Positions 45,192-54,628 of a DNA stretch of 64,000 nt are shown piece by piece. A model generated the notes under the pieces. That model was not told the origin of the DNA and ran no database searches. It saw nothing but the letters and a program-made list of their open reading frames with translations. Source of the stretch: Bacteroidales bacterium (GTDB taxonomy: Bacteria; Bacteroidota; Bacteroidia; Bacteroidales; UBA4417); contig JAURYB010000122.1 in the NCBI GenBank assembly GCA_030654075.1, positions 1 to 64,000 on the forward strand. Reading direction: 5' to 3'. Every line of letters begins with the position of its first letter. The first letter of the stretch is position 1. The translations under genes were made by a program, and so were the position numbers.

Positions 45192-46247
45192 ATGAAACTC
45201 TCACAATTCAGGTATCATTTGCCAAATGAACTGATTGCTCTTCACCCGGTTGAAAACCGTGACGAATCGCGCTTGATGGTACTCGACCGTAAAACGCAAA
45301 CCATTGAACACAAAACCTTCAAGGATATACTCAATTATTTTGGAGACGGAGACGTTTTTGTTCTGAATAATACCAAAGTTTTTCCTGCACTTTTATTAGG
45401 CGAAAAAGAGAAAACAGGCGCTAAAATCACTGTTTTCCTTCTCCGCGAACTCAATAGCGAAGCCCGTTTATGGGATGTACTGGTTGATCCGGCACGGAAA
45501 ATACGTATCGGTAACAAACTGTATTTTGGTGATGACGATTCCCTGGTTGCGGAAGTAATCGACAATACCACTTCACGTGGACGTACTTTACGCTTTTTAT
45601 TTGACGGTCCGTACAGCGAATTTAAACGCACCATCGAATCTTTAGGCCGCACTCCGCTTCCTGAAGAATTGCAACGCCTTCGCGATATTGTTCCTGACGA
45701 CAAAGAGCGTTACCAAACCATATATGCAAAAAACGAAGGAGCTGTTGCTGTGCCTTCAGCCGGGCTGCATTTCAGCCGCGAACTGATGAAGCGCCTCGAA
45801 CTCCAGGGAGTTAATTTTGCAGAAGTAACTCTGCATGCTGGCCTTGGAAACTTCCGCGCTATCGATGTTGAAGATCTTACCAAATATAAAATGGATTCGG
45901 AAGAACTCCTTATAGAAGAAGACCAGGCCGCAATTGTAAACAGATCCATTGAATCACGAAGGAAAGTCTGTGTGGTTGGAACCACAACCATGAAAGCGGT
46001 TGAATCGTCGGTAACCATTTCCGGACAGCTTAAACCGTATAGCGGATGGAGCAATAAGTTTATTTTCCCACCATACGATTTCAGCATTGGTTCAAGCATG
46101 ATCACTAACTTCCATTTGCCACAATCACCAATGATGATGATGGTTGCAGCCTATGCAGGTTATGATCTTCTGATGAAAGCTTATAAAGAAGCCGTTGCTC
46201 AGAAATACCGTTTCTTTACATACGGAGACGCAATGCTGATCCTGTAA
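45192..46247 (+). CDS. queA: S-adenosylmethionine:tRNA ribosyltransferase-isomerase
   Basis: 351 residues starting [20 protein letters not shown]. Family marks: [47 protein letters not shown] and the C-terminal [19 protein letters not shown]. It makes epoxyqueuosine at the tRNA wobble position using the ribosyl group of SAM. Other queuosine genes are not close by. Its terminator lies 35 bp after the stop. Confidence 0.97.
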   Translation: MKLSQFRYHLPNELIALHPVENRDESRLMVLDRKTQTIEHKTFKDILNYFGDGDVFVLNNTKVFPALLLGEKEKTGAKITVFLLRELNSEARLWDVLVDPARKIRIGNKLYFGDDDSLVAEVIDNTTSRGRTLRFLFDGPYSEFKRTIESLGRTPLPEELQRLRDIVPDDKERYQTIYAKNEGAVAVPSAGLHFSRELMKRLELQGVNFAEVTLHAGLGNFRAIDVEDLTKYKMDSEELLIEEDQAAIVNRSIESRRKVCVVGTTTMKAVESSVTISGQLKPYSGWSNKFIFPPYDFSIGSSMITNFHLPQSPMMMMVAAYAGYDLLMKAYKEAVAQKYRFFTYGDAMLIL

Positions 46248-46281
46248 CAAAAAGATTTTGCCGAATTACTTTTACTGATTT

Positions 46282-46307
46282 AAACCCCTTGAAAAAGGGG
46301 TTTTTTT
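46282..46307 (+). terminator. Intrinsic terminator of queA
   Basis: AAACCCCTT/AAGGGGTTT with GAAA tetraloop, followed by a run of Ts. Confidence 0.92.
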
Positions 46308-46334
46308 ATTGTAAAAGCTTAAGTCAAAACGTAA

Positions 46335-46470
46335 AGTTCAAAATGCAAAGGTGTTTTAGCCCCTGCGAATATCGATTGTGGGACTAATTCAAGTTGACTG
46401 TCCAGGCAATAGTTCTCCCAATGGTTTCATTTTGCACTTTAACCTTTGAATTTTGCACTTTGAATTACTT
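46335..46470. repeat. CAAAATGCAAAG word repeat, inverted pair
   Basis: AAAGTTCAAAATGCAAAG near 46330-46352 faces TTTTGCACTTT words near 46430-46465 in opposite orientation. It fills most of the queA-permease gap; the middle part has no recognised feature. Confidence 0.6.
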
Positions 46471-46498
46471 CCATTTCTGAATGTTTTGTGTGCCCGGA

Positions 46499-47839
46499 TC
46501 AGGATGTCATACTTTCGTTCTCTTTACCAGTTCCGTCGCCATTGCTTCCATTAAAAAAAGCATTGAGGAGAATAGCTGTAATTGAACCCAAGGTAATACC
46601 ACTATGAAGAACAGTCTGGCTCCAGTCAGGAAAAAACTGGAAGAATTTGGGAGCCACTAACGGGATCAGGCCAATCCCAATGCTAATAGCAACAATAAAA
46701 ATATTGTTTTTATTGTTCTCAAAATCAACTTTCGAGAGTGCTTTAATACCACTTGCGGCAACGATTCCGAACATGGCAATTCCGGCACCGCCAAGCACTG
46801 CATTTGGCAGTGAAGCTATAATTGTGGCAAATTTTGGAATAAGACCCATCAAAACCAGTATTGCACCTGCCATCGCAACAACGAAACGGCTTTTAATTCC
46901 TGTTAAAGCTACAAGACCAACATTCTGGGCAAATGCTGTGTACGGGAAAGCGTTGAAAACTCCTCCAAGCATAGTAGCTAATCCATCTGCCCGCAGACCG
47001 GAAGCAAGTTCTTTTTCCCCGATTTTCTTCCCTACTATCTGACCTATGGCCAGGAAATCTCCGGTAGATTCAACCATAACAACTACCATAACAAGAATCA
47101 TCGCAAGAATTGCCCCAACTTCAAATTTTGGCATTCCAAACGCAAACGGATAATCAAGCCCAACCCAGGAAGCATCAGCAACTCCTGAAAAACTCACAAG
47201 CCCGAAAGGAATGGCAACAATCAAACCAACAACAAGGCCAATCAGTACAGAGATATGAGCAATAAATCCCGTAAAATATTTATTGACCAGAAGAATAGTT
47301 AAAAGCACAATCGCTGCAATTGCAATAAACGATCCGGCTCCATAGTTTGGATTTCCAATTCCGCCTGCAGCCCAGTTTGCGGCCACCGGTAACAGCGAAA
47401 TGCCAATGATTGTAATAATACTACCCGTAACAATTGGTGGAAAAAAATGAATCAGTTTGCTAAAGTATGGCGCAATTAAAAACGTAAACAGCCCGGCCGC
47501 TATCACAGATCCGAAAATCAACGGCATACCTCCGCTAGTAGCCATAATAACCATGGGCGTTACAGCGGCAAAGGTGACACCTTGAATAACCGGAATTTTT
47601 ATTCCGATTTTCCAGATACCCAGGGTTTGAAGCAGTGTTGCCAGACCGCATGTAAATAAGTCGGCATTAATTAAAAAAGCAGTTTGCGATTTTGTGAGGC
47701 CCGCAGCACCAGCGATAATCAAAGGAACTGCCACCGCTCCGGCATACATTGCCAGCACATGTTGTAATCCCAGTATAAAAAGTTTCCCCGGGGGCATCAT
47801 TTCGTCAACGGGAGCAATTTGTGTGTTCGTGTTGGCCAT
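46499..47839 (-). CDS. NCS2-family xanthine/uracil-type permease
   Basis: A 446-residue transporter with about 12-14 membrane helices. Family motifs: LGLQHVLAMYAGAVAVPLII in helix 1, PVIQGVTFAAVTPMVIMATS, VESTGDFLAIGQIVGKKI (carrying the NCS2 substrate-site Glu) and AFAQNVGLVALTGIKSRFVV (signature with the conserved QN-G-T). Sequence is closest to purine (xanthine/uric acid) carriers; uracil cannot be ruled out. Imports a nucleobase with a cation. Single gene with its own promoter at 47895-47902. Confidence 0.9.
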   Translation of the reverse strand: MANTNTQIAPVDEMMPPGKLFILGLQHVLAMYAGAVAVPLIIAGAAGLTKSQTAFLINADLFTCGLATLLQTLGIWKIGIKIPVIQGVTFAAVTPMVIMATSGGMPLIFGSVIAAGLFTFLIAPYFSKLIHFFPPIVTGSIITIIGISLLPVAANWAAGGIGNPNYGAGSFIAIAAIVLLTILLVNKYFTGFIAHISVLIGLVVGLIVAIPFGLVSFSGVADASWVGLDYPFAFGMPKFEVGAILAMILVMVVVMVESTGDFLAIGQIVGKKIGEKELASGLRADGLATMLGGVFNAFPYTAFAQNVGLVALTGIKSRFVVAMAGAILVLMGLIPKFATIIASLPNAVLGGAGIAMFGIVAASGIKALSKVDFENNKNNIFIVAISIGIGLIPLVAPKFFQFFPDWSQTVLHSGITLGSITAILLNAFFNGSNGDGTGKENESMTS

Positions 47840-47894
47840 TTTTTGAACTTATTTTAAATTAGCAAATACATTCACCAGTGGAAAATAATTGAGT

Positions 47895-47929
47895 CAAACT
47901 TAGGTAAAATTGTATTTGTCATTACAATT
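47895..47929 (-). promoter_or_regulatory. Permease promoter with inverted-repeat operator candidate
   Basis: Minus strand TAAGTTTG (47902-47895) matches TAnnTTTG. Just upstream lies AATTGTA-8-TACAATT (47908-47929), a 7+7-bp inverted repeat covering the -33 region and suitable for a dimeric repressor. Confidence 0.5.
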
Positions 47930-48048
47930 CCGGTTATTAAATTTTTGTTTCAAAACAGACTTGGTTTTATAAAAGGCTCGGCCAGTTTCTCATTCAGCCG
48001 CAATGTGGATTATTGGGTCTGTTACTCATCATTCCTTTCTAAATTGAT

Positions 48049-48056
48049 TACTTTTG
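48049..48056 (+). promoter_or_regulatory. -7 box TACTTTTG for serine dehydratase
   Basis: TAnnTTTG match 60 bp upstream of the ATG; -33 not evident. Confidence 0.4.
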
Positions 48057-48116
48057 CATTACTGCCAGGAAATAAATGTTTCCAGCTTTTTTCTTCTCAA
48101 ATATCATTTTAGGTAA

Positions 48117-49310
48117 ATGGAATCCATCCGCAAAATATACAAAACCGGTCTTGGCCCATCGAGCAGCCATACCATGGGGCCAAGATTTGCAGCTGAAAAA
48201 TTCAAGCTAAAAAACGAACCTGCAACCCAGATTCGCATTACTCTTTATGGAAGCCTTGCAGCCACAGGCAAAGGGCATCTTACGGATAAAGTGCTGCGGG
48301 AATCGTTTCCTGAAGATATGGTAAAAATTATCTGGCAGAAAGACACCGTTTTGCCGCAGCATCCCAATGGGATGAAATTTGAGGCGCTGGATGATAACGG
48401 AACATTGCTCGACGAGTGGACTGTTTTCAGTGTTGGCGGTGGCGATATTGAGGATGACGAAATGAAATCGCAGAAAGTGAATGTGTATCCTCACACTAAA
48501 ATGACCGATATCCTGAAATGGTGCCAGCAGAATGGCCGTACACTGTGGGAATATGTTGAGATTCATGAAGGCGAAGAAATCTGGGATTTCCTGGCTGGGG
48601 TATGGAAAACCATGAAAGAATCCATCGTGCGCGGCCTGGAACACGAGGGTGTTTTGCCTGGCATTTTGCACCTTCCCCGAAAAGCTTCATCCTACTATAT
48701 TAAAGCAAAAAGCTCCGCAGGAACTTTGCAGAAACGTGCACTGGTATTTGCTTACGCTTTGGCCGTTTCTGAAGAGAATGCAGGTGGAGGAACCATAGTA
48801 ACGGCTCCAACCTGCGGATCATGTGGCGTGGTGCCCGCTGTATTGTACCATACTCAGAATACGTATGATTTTTCGGATATTAAAATCCTCCGGGCTCTTG
48901 CAACTGCAGCGCTGATTGGAAATCTTGTAAAAGAAAATGCTTCCATTTCAGGAGCCCAGGTTGGATGCCAGGGTGAAGTGGGAACAGCTTGTTCCATGGC
49001 TGCCGGAGGCGCAGCGCAACTTTTTGGCGCAACACCTTTCCAGGTAGAATATGCTGCCGAAATGGGGCTAGAACATCACCTTGGATTAACTTGCGATCCG
49101 GTTGCCGGACTGGTTCAGATTCCATGTATTGAACGGAATGCCATAGGTGCCGGGCGAGCAATGGATGCCAGCGCGTATGCCTTACTCTCCGACGGACAGC
49201 ATCGCGTAAGTTTCGATAAAACATGCCTTGCCATGAATCAAACCGGACATGATCTGCCGGATATTTATAAAGAAACATCCGAGGGAGGATTAGCGTTGCT
49301 GATAAAATAA
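48117..49310 (+). CDS. sdaA: L-serine ammonia-lyase (iron-sulfur, single chain)
   Basis: 397 residues starting MESIRKIYKTGLGPSSSHTM (SSSHTMGP is the substrate-binding signature of the beta part). Catalytic/cluster regions: TAPTCGSCGVVPAVLYH, VGCQGEVGTACSMAAGGAAQ and CDPVAGLVQIPCIERN with the cysteines of the [4Fe-4S] cluster. Alpha and beta parts are fused. It converts serine to pyruvate and ammonia. Internal domain order is the type-2 arrangement. Length is a little shorter than E. coli SdaA (454). Confidence 0.95.
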   Translation: MESIRKIYKTGLGPSSSHTMGPRFAAEKFKLKNEPATQIRITLYGSLAATGKGHLTDKVLRESFPEDMVKIIWQKDTVLPQHPNGMKFEALDDNGTLLDEWTVFSVGGGDIEDDEMKSQKVNVYPHTKMTDILKWCQQNGRTLWEYVEIHEGEEIWDFLAGVWKTMKESIVRGLEHEGVLPGILHLPRKASSYYIKAKSSAGTLQKRALVFAYALAVSEENAGGGTIVTAPTCGSCGVVPAVLYHTQNTYDFSDIKILRALATAALIGNLVKENASISGAQVGCQGEVGTACSMAAGGAAQLFGATPFQVEYAAEMGLEHHLGLTCDPVAGLVQIPCIERNAIGAGRAMDASAYALLSDGQHRVSFDKTCLAMNQTGHDLPDIYKETSEGGLALLIK

Positions 49311-49323
49311 GGTGAAAGTGGAA

Positions 49324-49443
49324 ACACTCAGGCACTAAGGACACGAAGAAACACTGAGAAATAAACTTATAGAGGAAATTGGTCAAATACATTTAATCTT
49401 AACCCTTAGTGCCTCTTAGTGAACTAAGTGCCTTAGTGGTTTC
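49324..49443. repeat. CACTAAGG/CTTAGTG inverted word repeat before ispD
   Basis: Left arm AACACTCAGGCACTAAGGAC (49324-49345 and on) and right arm CCTTAGTGGTTTC preceded by GTGCCTCTTAGTGAACTAAG (49402-49443). Imperfect inverted arms end about ten bases before the ispD ATG, so they replace any normal leader. Confidence 0.75.
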
Positions 49444-49453
49444 AAAAACAGAA

Positions 49454-50143
49454 ATGAAAAAATACGCCATTATAGTCGCCGGTGGAACCGGAACCCGCAT
49501 GAAAGGTGAAATTCCGAAGCAGTTTATGCTGTTAAACGGCAAACCTGTTATTTTATATTCGATTGAAGCTTTCTTTTCATATGATCCTGCTGTTCAGATT
49601 ATACTTGTAATTCATCCTGATTATCTGTCTCTCTGGATGCAGTTGGTCAGGGAATTCAAAATATCCATTCCTTTCGAAGTTGCAGAAGGAGGAAAAACCC
49701 GTTTCGATTCAGTGAAAAATGGTCTGAGATTTATTGGAGATGATGGTTTTGTTGCGGTTCATGATGCGGCAAGACCTGTAATAAACGCTGATTTTTTAAA
49801 AAACTTATTTTCAGCTGCTTCAACTTACGGTTCTGCAATTCCAGTTGTGCCTGTAACTGATACGATTCGCATCATCGAAGGCGATACTTCGCGCCAGCAG
49901 GACCGGAAATTTTTACGTGCCATACAAACACCACAGGTTTTTAAAGTTTCGGAATTACAGCGCGCTTATATGCAACCCTATGAGCCAAATTTTACTGATG
50001 ATGGATCCGTAATGGAAGCTGCAGGATTCCCTGTACATCTGGCGGAAGGCAGACGGGGAAATATGAAAATCACTCATCTGGAGGATATTGAGATGGCTGA
50101 GGTTCTGATAAAGAATTTAACCACGGAGGCACGGAGGACTTAG
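49454..50143 (+). CDS. ispD: 2-C-methyl-D-erythritol 4-phosphate cytidylyltransferase
   Basis: 229 residues from MKKYAIIVAGGTGTRMKGEI (an upstream in-frame start lies inside the repeat and is rejected). Nucleotidyltransferase loop AGGTGTRMKGEIPKQF, then VAVHDAARPVI and QTPQVFKVSELQRAY. MEP-pathway isoprenoid precursor synthesis. The last residues (LTTEARRT) are encoded by the following CACGGAGG repeat, so the natural C-terminus was probably shorter and was replaced when the repeat inserted. Confidence 0.95.
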   Translation: MKKYAIIVAGGTGTRMKGEIPKQFMLLNGKPVILYSIEAFFSYDPAVQIILVIHPDYLSLWMQLVREFKISIPFEVAEGGKTRFDSVKNGLRFIGDDGFVAVHDAARPVINADFLKNLFSAASTYGSAIPVVPVTDTIRIIEGDTSRQQDRKFLRAIQTPQVFKVSELQRAYMQPYEPNFTDDGSVMEAAGFPVHLAEGRRGNMKITHLEDIEMAEVLIKNLTTEARRT

Positions 50144-50212
50144 AGAAACACGGAGGTTATCATTTTAGACTTTTAGATCTTTTACGAAGAAAACCACTAA
50201 GGCACTTAGAAC
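50118..50212. repeat. CACGGAGG and CACTAAGG word repeats after ispD
   Basis: ACCACGGAGGCACGGAGGAC (50119 on) runs into ACACGGAGG and then AACCACTAAGGCACTTAG (50191-50210). The first copy forms the end of the ispD coding region. Confidence 0.75.
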
Positions 50213-50310
50213 ATTGAGGAACACTTCGGAATCCTTGAAAATATTTTCCTCTTTGATGCCTTTTGTGGTGACTAAATTACTACAATCCGCGACAATCCGT
50301 CTTTTCCGCC

Positions 50311-51468
50311 TTATCCGCGTTCCATTCCCTTGTTTGAAACCCGCCTTCCCTTCCACTCATACTTTCCAGCGTTTCCTGCAATTCCAATCATCAGTGTGTA
50401 AACGGCGTTCAGCAGTTCCATAACCGGGAATAACCATAACAGATTTGTGCTCTTTTGAAAACGGCTATAACTCAGCATCAATGGAAAATCGATAATTATT
50501 TTTAATAAGTAAAATCCCAAAAAGAATTTAAAATATCCGGGATTTAGTATTGAGGCAAAAGCTGTGAAAACCAGTAAAACATTTGTAAGAAAAACCAATA
50601 TTGAGGTTAAAATCAGCATGGGATCCGTATACCCGCGGCTTTTTGAAACCCATCGCAAACGTTGTTGAATAAATGATCTGAATCCCAAAGTTGCAGGAGT
50701 GTATACAATAGCTTCTTTCGAAAATAAAAAACGTATTGCTTTCACTCCGAATTTCTTTTTAATACTCATCATTAAAAACATGTCGTCACCGGAAGGATAT
50801 TGTAAATTTCCTGAAAAACCCCCACAGCTATCGTAAGCCTGACGAGTAAAAGCGATATTTGCCCCATTGGCAAGAATTGGGAAACCCGCGCTACACGATC
50901 CTGCTGCAGCCGATATAAGACTCACAAATTCTAATGACTGAAGTTTACCAAAGAAATTTCCTTCATCTTTTATGCAAACCGGCCCCAGCATCATTCCTGG
51001 CTGATGTTGAGTGTAAAAAGAGGAAAGAGTTGAAATCCACTGGCTGCCTGAAGTACAATCGGCATCTGTAATTACAATTAGTTCACCTTCAGATGCCTGG
51101 ATTCCACAATCGATCGCTGTTTTTTTTCCGGAACCGTCCTCTTCTGCTAACCTGATTAATTTCAGATTATGTGATTCCCTTTTCTGGGGGATAAATTCTT
51201 CAACCAAACTTGCTGTAATGTCGGTGGAATGATCGTCAATAATAATTATTTCCACTAAATGTGAAGGATAATCTTGTGCCAGCAAGCTATTGAGGAGCCT
51301 TTCAACATTCCGCGCTTCATTGCGCGCTGCTACAATAATGCTCACTTTAACTTTGGGCAAGGAATCAGTTCTTCTGAAAACTTTCAATCTCAGCCAACCC
51401 ATAGTAATGGCTGTGATCAAAAGAGCGTATCCAACAAAAACGATAACGGATATCAATAGGAAAATCAT
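50311..51468 (-). CDS. Family 2 glycosyltransferase, membrane-anchored
   Basis: 385 residues: an N-terminal membrane helix (MIFLLISVIVFVGYALLITA), a GT-A domain with SIIVAARNEARNVERLL, the DDHSTD and TDADC (metal-binding DxD-like) motifs, and the QRLRWVSKSRGY (Q/RxxRW) acceptor motif. About three C-terminal membrane helices follow. It transfers a sugar to a lipid or polysaccharide acceptor. It overlaps the downstream-strand neighbour by four bases (ATGA), so the two are co-translated. Confidence 0.88.
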   Translation of the reverse strand: MIFLLISVIVFVGYALLITAITMGWLRLKVFRRTDSLPKVKVSIIVAARNEARNVERLLNSLLAQDYPSHLVEIIIIDDHSTDITASLVEEFIPQKRESHNLKLIRLAEEDGSGKKTAIDCGIQASEGELIVITDADCTSGSQWISTLSSFYTQHQPGMMLGPVCIKDEGNFFGKLQSLEFVSLISAAAGSCSAGFPILANGANIAFTRQAYDSCGGFSGNLQYPSGDDMFLMMSIKKKFGVKAIRFLFSKEAIVYTPATLGFRSFIQQRLRWVSKSRGYTDPMLILTSILVFLTNVLLVFTAFASILNPGYFKFFLGFYLLKIIIDFPLMLSYSRFQKSTNLLWLFPVMELLNAVYTLMIGIAGNAGKYEWKGRRVSNKGMERG

Positions 51469-52475
51469 CGCCGGAAAAATTTTAATCTGAAAATAACCAG
51501 AACGCCTGCCAGCGATGGAACGGCAATATTCAGAAGCCAGATTAGCGTGGATGCCGAAACTACAGCCAGAGAGGCTTCTGTATCTAAAACCCCAGATCCG
51601 GCCATCAATCCAAAAAGAAAGACGGAAACAGAGCCACGCACCCCTAATTCAGTTAAAGCCACTGTTGGGATTGCTGCCAAAACAAGGTAAACAACAGGTA
51701 TTACCATTATACATTGTACCGCCGTGAAATTCAAACCCATTATAACTGTTGCCAGATAAAACTGGGTTGAAAACACCAAATACCTGAGTGCGCTGAGCGA
51801 GACCGTTTTCAGCAACAAAGGCTTCGGGCAATCGGCCATAGCGTCAATGCTGCTCCTGATCCTTTTTGAATATTGTTCAGGTATAAGAATTGAAATACGG
51901 TGTAATGCTGAGATATTAAAAAAGACAAAAACCGAAAAGATTGACATGGTAACCAGCGTAAATGAAAATCCGGTCACCAGCCAGGTGCTATCATACATGA
52001 GTGTTGACAGGTATCCCGGAGCAAAAAACAGGTATGCTACAGTTCCAAAAACTACAGTCACCAGCAACTGGCTGAAACTGCCGACAATCGTGAGCAGAAT
52101 CGCTTTTAATGGGTCAGTTTTTTTTAATATAAACACCCTTCCCAAAAACTCCCCTACCCTGTTTGGCGTAAAAATACTTACCGCCAATCCTCCAAGAACC
52201 GCTTCGTATGAAGTTACAAAACTCACTTTTTCAGCCTGGCTGATTAACAATCTCCACTTCTGCGATTCAATTCCCCAATTGATAACCATAAGGAATACCA
52301 ATGCAGCAGAAATATATATTACATTTTTGCCATTGAGCACCGATTCAAAGAACGTATTCACCTGCCCAGCAGGAAGCGCGTAAATGCGGTAAAAAATATA
52401 CGAAAGCGACAGCGCAGCGATAACAAGCCGTGTGGCAATATCCAGTGATTTTCGTACTTTTGGCGTTAGGATCAA
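51465..52475 (-). CDS. Lysylphosphatidylglycerol synthase TM/flippase-like membrane protein (UPF0104)
   Basis: A 336-residue protein of about eight membrane helices without a soluble catalytic domain. Family features: GGLAVSIFTPNRVGEFLGRVF (the conserved PxRxGE motif) and PTVALTELGVRGSVSVFLFG. UPF0104 proteins accompany lipid glycosylation, often as transporters or helpers of glycosyltransferases. The gene overlaps the GT2 gene by 4 bp, which supports a joint glycolipid role. Divergent from ruvC. Confidence 0.85.
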   Translation of the reverse strand: MILTPKVRKSLDIATRLVIAALSLSYIFYRIYALPAGQVNTFFESVLNGKNVIYISAALVFLMVINWGIESQKWRLLISQAEKVSFVTSYEAVLGGLAVSIFTPNRVGEFLGRVFILKKTDPLKAILLTIVGSFSQLLVTVVFGTVAYLFFAPGYLSTLMYDSTWLVTGFSFTLVTMSIFSVFVFFNISALHRISILIPEQYSKRIRSSIDAMADCPKPLLLKTVSLSALRYLVFSTQFYLATVIMGLNFTAVQCIMVIPVVYLVLAAIPTVALTELGVRGSVSVFLFGLMAGSGVLDTEASLAVVSASTLIWLLNIAVPSLAGVLVIFRLKFFRR

Positions 52476-52607
52476 AGGGAGGGGTTGGGTTTTAGGGATT
52501 AGGGATTAGGTTCCCAGATTTCCCGCTCCGATGCTGGCAAGCGGAACACTGTACCTGGAACTTTTCATTAAGCATAAAAATAGTATTACAACATAATTTT
52601 CAGAACT

Positions 52608-53159
52608 TTGGCAAGCGAACGCATTATATTAGGCATCGACCCGGGAACCAACATAATGGGATTCGGTTTAATTTTGGATAAAGGTAAGAAAATTGAGCTT
52701 ATTGCACTCGATGTGATTAAACTTGACCACCTGGATTCGCATCCGCTGAAGCTGAAATCCATTTTTGAAAAAGTGCTTGGCCTTATCGATCAATACCATC
52801 CGGATGAAGTTGCTCTGGAAGCGCCGTTTTTTGGTAAAAACGTTCAGAGTATGCTCAAGCTGGGCCGTGCCCAAGGCGTTGCAATGGCTGCCGCACTATA
52901 CCGTGATTTACCTATTTTTGAGTATTCGCCGCGTAAAGTAAAGCAATCCATAACCGGGCATGGAAACGCATCAAAAGAACAGGTTTCGGCAATGATAAAC
53001 CGGCTGGTAGTAATTGCTGAGCAGCCCAAATACTTCGATGCCACCGATGCTGTGGCTGTGGCCTGCTGTCATTATTTCCAGCGGACCGCCGAAGGACCGG
53101 CAACAAGTTATACCGGTTGGGGTGCGTTTGTAAGTAATAATCCGGGAAGGGTTAAGTAA
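52608..53159 (+). CDS. ruvC: Holliday junction resolvase RuvC
   Basis: 183 residues from a TTG start (MASERIILGIDPGTNIMGFG). Catalytic acidic residues: Asp in GIDPGT, Glu in ALEAPFFGKN, and the Asp pair in FDATDAVAVACCH. Also SPRKVKQSITGHGNASKEQV. It resolves Holliday junctions with RuvAB. Those partners are not in the window. The start was chosen because homologues begin at this residue and no ATG is in range. Confidence 0.95.
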   Translation: MASERIILGIDPGTNIMGFGLILDKGKKIELIALDVIKLDHLDSHPLKLKSIFEKVLGLIDQYHPDEVALEAPFFGKNVQSMLKLGRAQGVAMAAALYRDLPIFEYSPRKVKQSITGHGNASKEQVSAMINRLVVIAEQPKYFDATDAVAVACCHYFQRTAEGPATSYTGWGAFVSNNPGRVK

Positions 53160-53293
53160 GGAATGTTGGATTTTCGATTGCGGATTGTGGATTGAAATAA
53201 TAAGTGAATATCATGGGGCTCAGAATTATTTCCAGTTAATTCTTTTCGAATTTCTGTCAACTCTTCACTATTCTCTTTTCACTATTCACTTTT

Positions 53294-54469
53294 TTACATC
53301 AACTTCTGATACGCCTGCCACCAACGATCGGGGATTTCGTCAGCCAGGGCTGTTTGATAATCGGCAGCAGAACATGGAACAATATAATGGCGGCGATACT
53401 TTTCGCGTATATTATCCGAACATTTAATTTCCATCCACCAGCGTTCGGTTGGTTTGCTTTTATAAAAAACTATGCCATCGTCGAAATCGGTAACCTGCAC
53501 CGTATAACGAACATAATTCTCGGCACCCGTCGAAGGATGATCATCCTGGCGGTGATAAAAGCCATCAATAAAATACCATATCATTTGCGCAAGCAGATGA
53601 GCTGTTTGCCCATTGCGATCGAGAGCAGGATTCATTTCGAAAAATCCGGCCGAAGTAATTTTATCGCTCATTCCGGCGTAACGTACCATCTGGCAGGCTT
53701 CCTCGCCATAAAAACCATTGGGAGTAGCATTGGCATTTCCGGGCGCATCACTCTGCCTGATGGCTGACATATCAAACGAAAACAAATCGGCATTCCGCAC
53801 AAGTGGTTCCACCTGGCTGATATCACTATGAAGCACACCAAGCCGGTAAATATCGAAAAACAGGTTACGCATCAGGTCGATAGCCCCTTGTTCAACAAAA
53901 TACGTCTGGTAACCAATGTTGGTATAATTAAATAAATAGTTGGGTTTGTGAAGTATAATATGACTCAGGTAAGATCGTGAATTAAGCTGAGCTTCACTTT
54001 CGCCCAGGTCGAAAAGATTATCAACTGCAGCAATATTGATAATATTCTTGCGGTTTTTGTACGCCCGATACATAGCATAGGTTAAATCCTGGCCGCCGCC
54101 AATAATTAACGGAACGATATTAAGTTCGAGAAGTGTTTCAACTACTGCGGTAACGGCAAAATACGTGTCTTCAACTGTGTCGCCACGCATAATATCACCC
54201 AGATCAGCCACACGGGTTTTATAGTCTCCGGGTAAAAGCCGGTAAAGGTATTCGCGCACACTCAACGAAGCCATACCACAGCCTTGATTATCCACAGCAT
54301 TACGATCTTCATCAACTCCAAATATAGCTACTTCAATATCCGCAAGCTCAGGAAATCCTTCCTCCTGGTTATGTGTTTCGAAAACCTCGCCTAATCGTTT
54401 ACCTGTATGAGCCGCAACATGCGGCAAGATAATATCCTGAACCGGTTTAAAGTAGCTGGAGATATGCAT
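53294..54469 (-). CDS. Ureohydrolase-fold protein with degenerate metal site
   Basis: 391 residues of the arginase/agmatinase/formimidoylglutamase fold. The metal-binding positions are altered: canonical GG(D/N)H reads GGGQD (Gln127), DxHxD reads DNLFD (Asp150, Leu152, Asp154) and DxD reads DMS (Asp233, Ser235). At least three of the six manganese ligands are therefore lost and hydrolase activity is unlikely. The fold is otherwise well kept and the gene adjoins topA as in other Bacteroidota, which suggests a conserved non-catalytic role. The annotation as formimidoylglutamase would be by similarity only. Confidence 0.75.
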   Translation of the reverse strand: MHISSYFKPVQDIILPHVAAHTGKRLGEVFETHNQEEGFPELADIEVAIFGVDEDRNAVDNQGCGMASLSVREYLYRLLPGDYKTRVADLGDIMRGDTVEDTYFAVTAVVETLLELNIVPLIIGGGQDLTYAMYRAYKNRKNIINIAAVDNLFDLGESEAQLNSRSYLSHIILHKPNYLFNYTNIGYQTYFVEQGAIDLMRNLFFDIYRLGVLHSDISQVEPLVRNADLFSFDMSAIRQSDAPGNANATPNGFYGEEACQMVRYAGMSDKITSAGFFEMNPALDRNGQTAHLLAQMIWYFIDGFYHRQDDHPSTGAENYVRYTVQVTDFDDGIVFYKSKPTERWWMEIKCSDNIREKYRRHYIVPCSAADYQTALADEIPDRWWQAYQKLM

Positions 54470-54474
54470 GGTTA

Positions 54475-54504
54475 AGGTTTTGGGGGTTAGGTTTTGGGGG
54501 TTAG
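54475..54504. repeat. Tandem GGTTTTGGGGGTTA word repeat
   Basis: Two near-exact 14-bp copies directly upstream of the ureohydrolase start, followed by GAGAGACTTAGAGACTGAAAG. Confidence 0.6.
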
Positions 54505-54628
54505 GGACAGAGAGACTTAGAGACTGAAAGGTGGGGTGAAATTGAGGTAATACTGTAATTGCAAAAAGTGAAGTTTCGGTTAACTATTTTCCATTTTTCT
54601 ATTAACTATTAACTATTCAACTAATACC

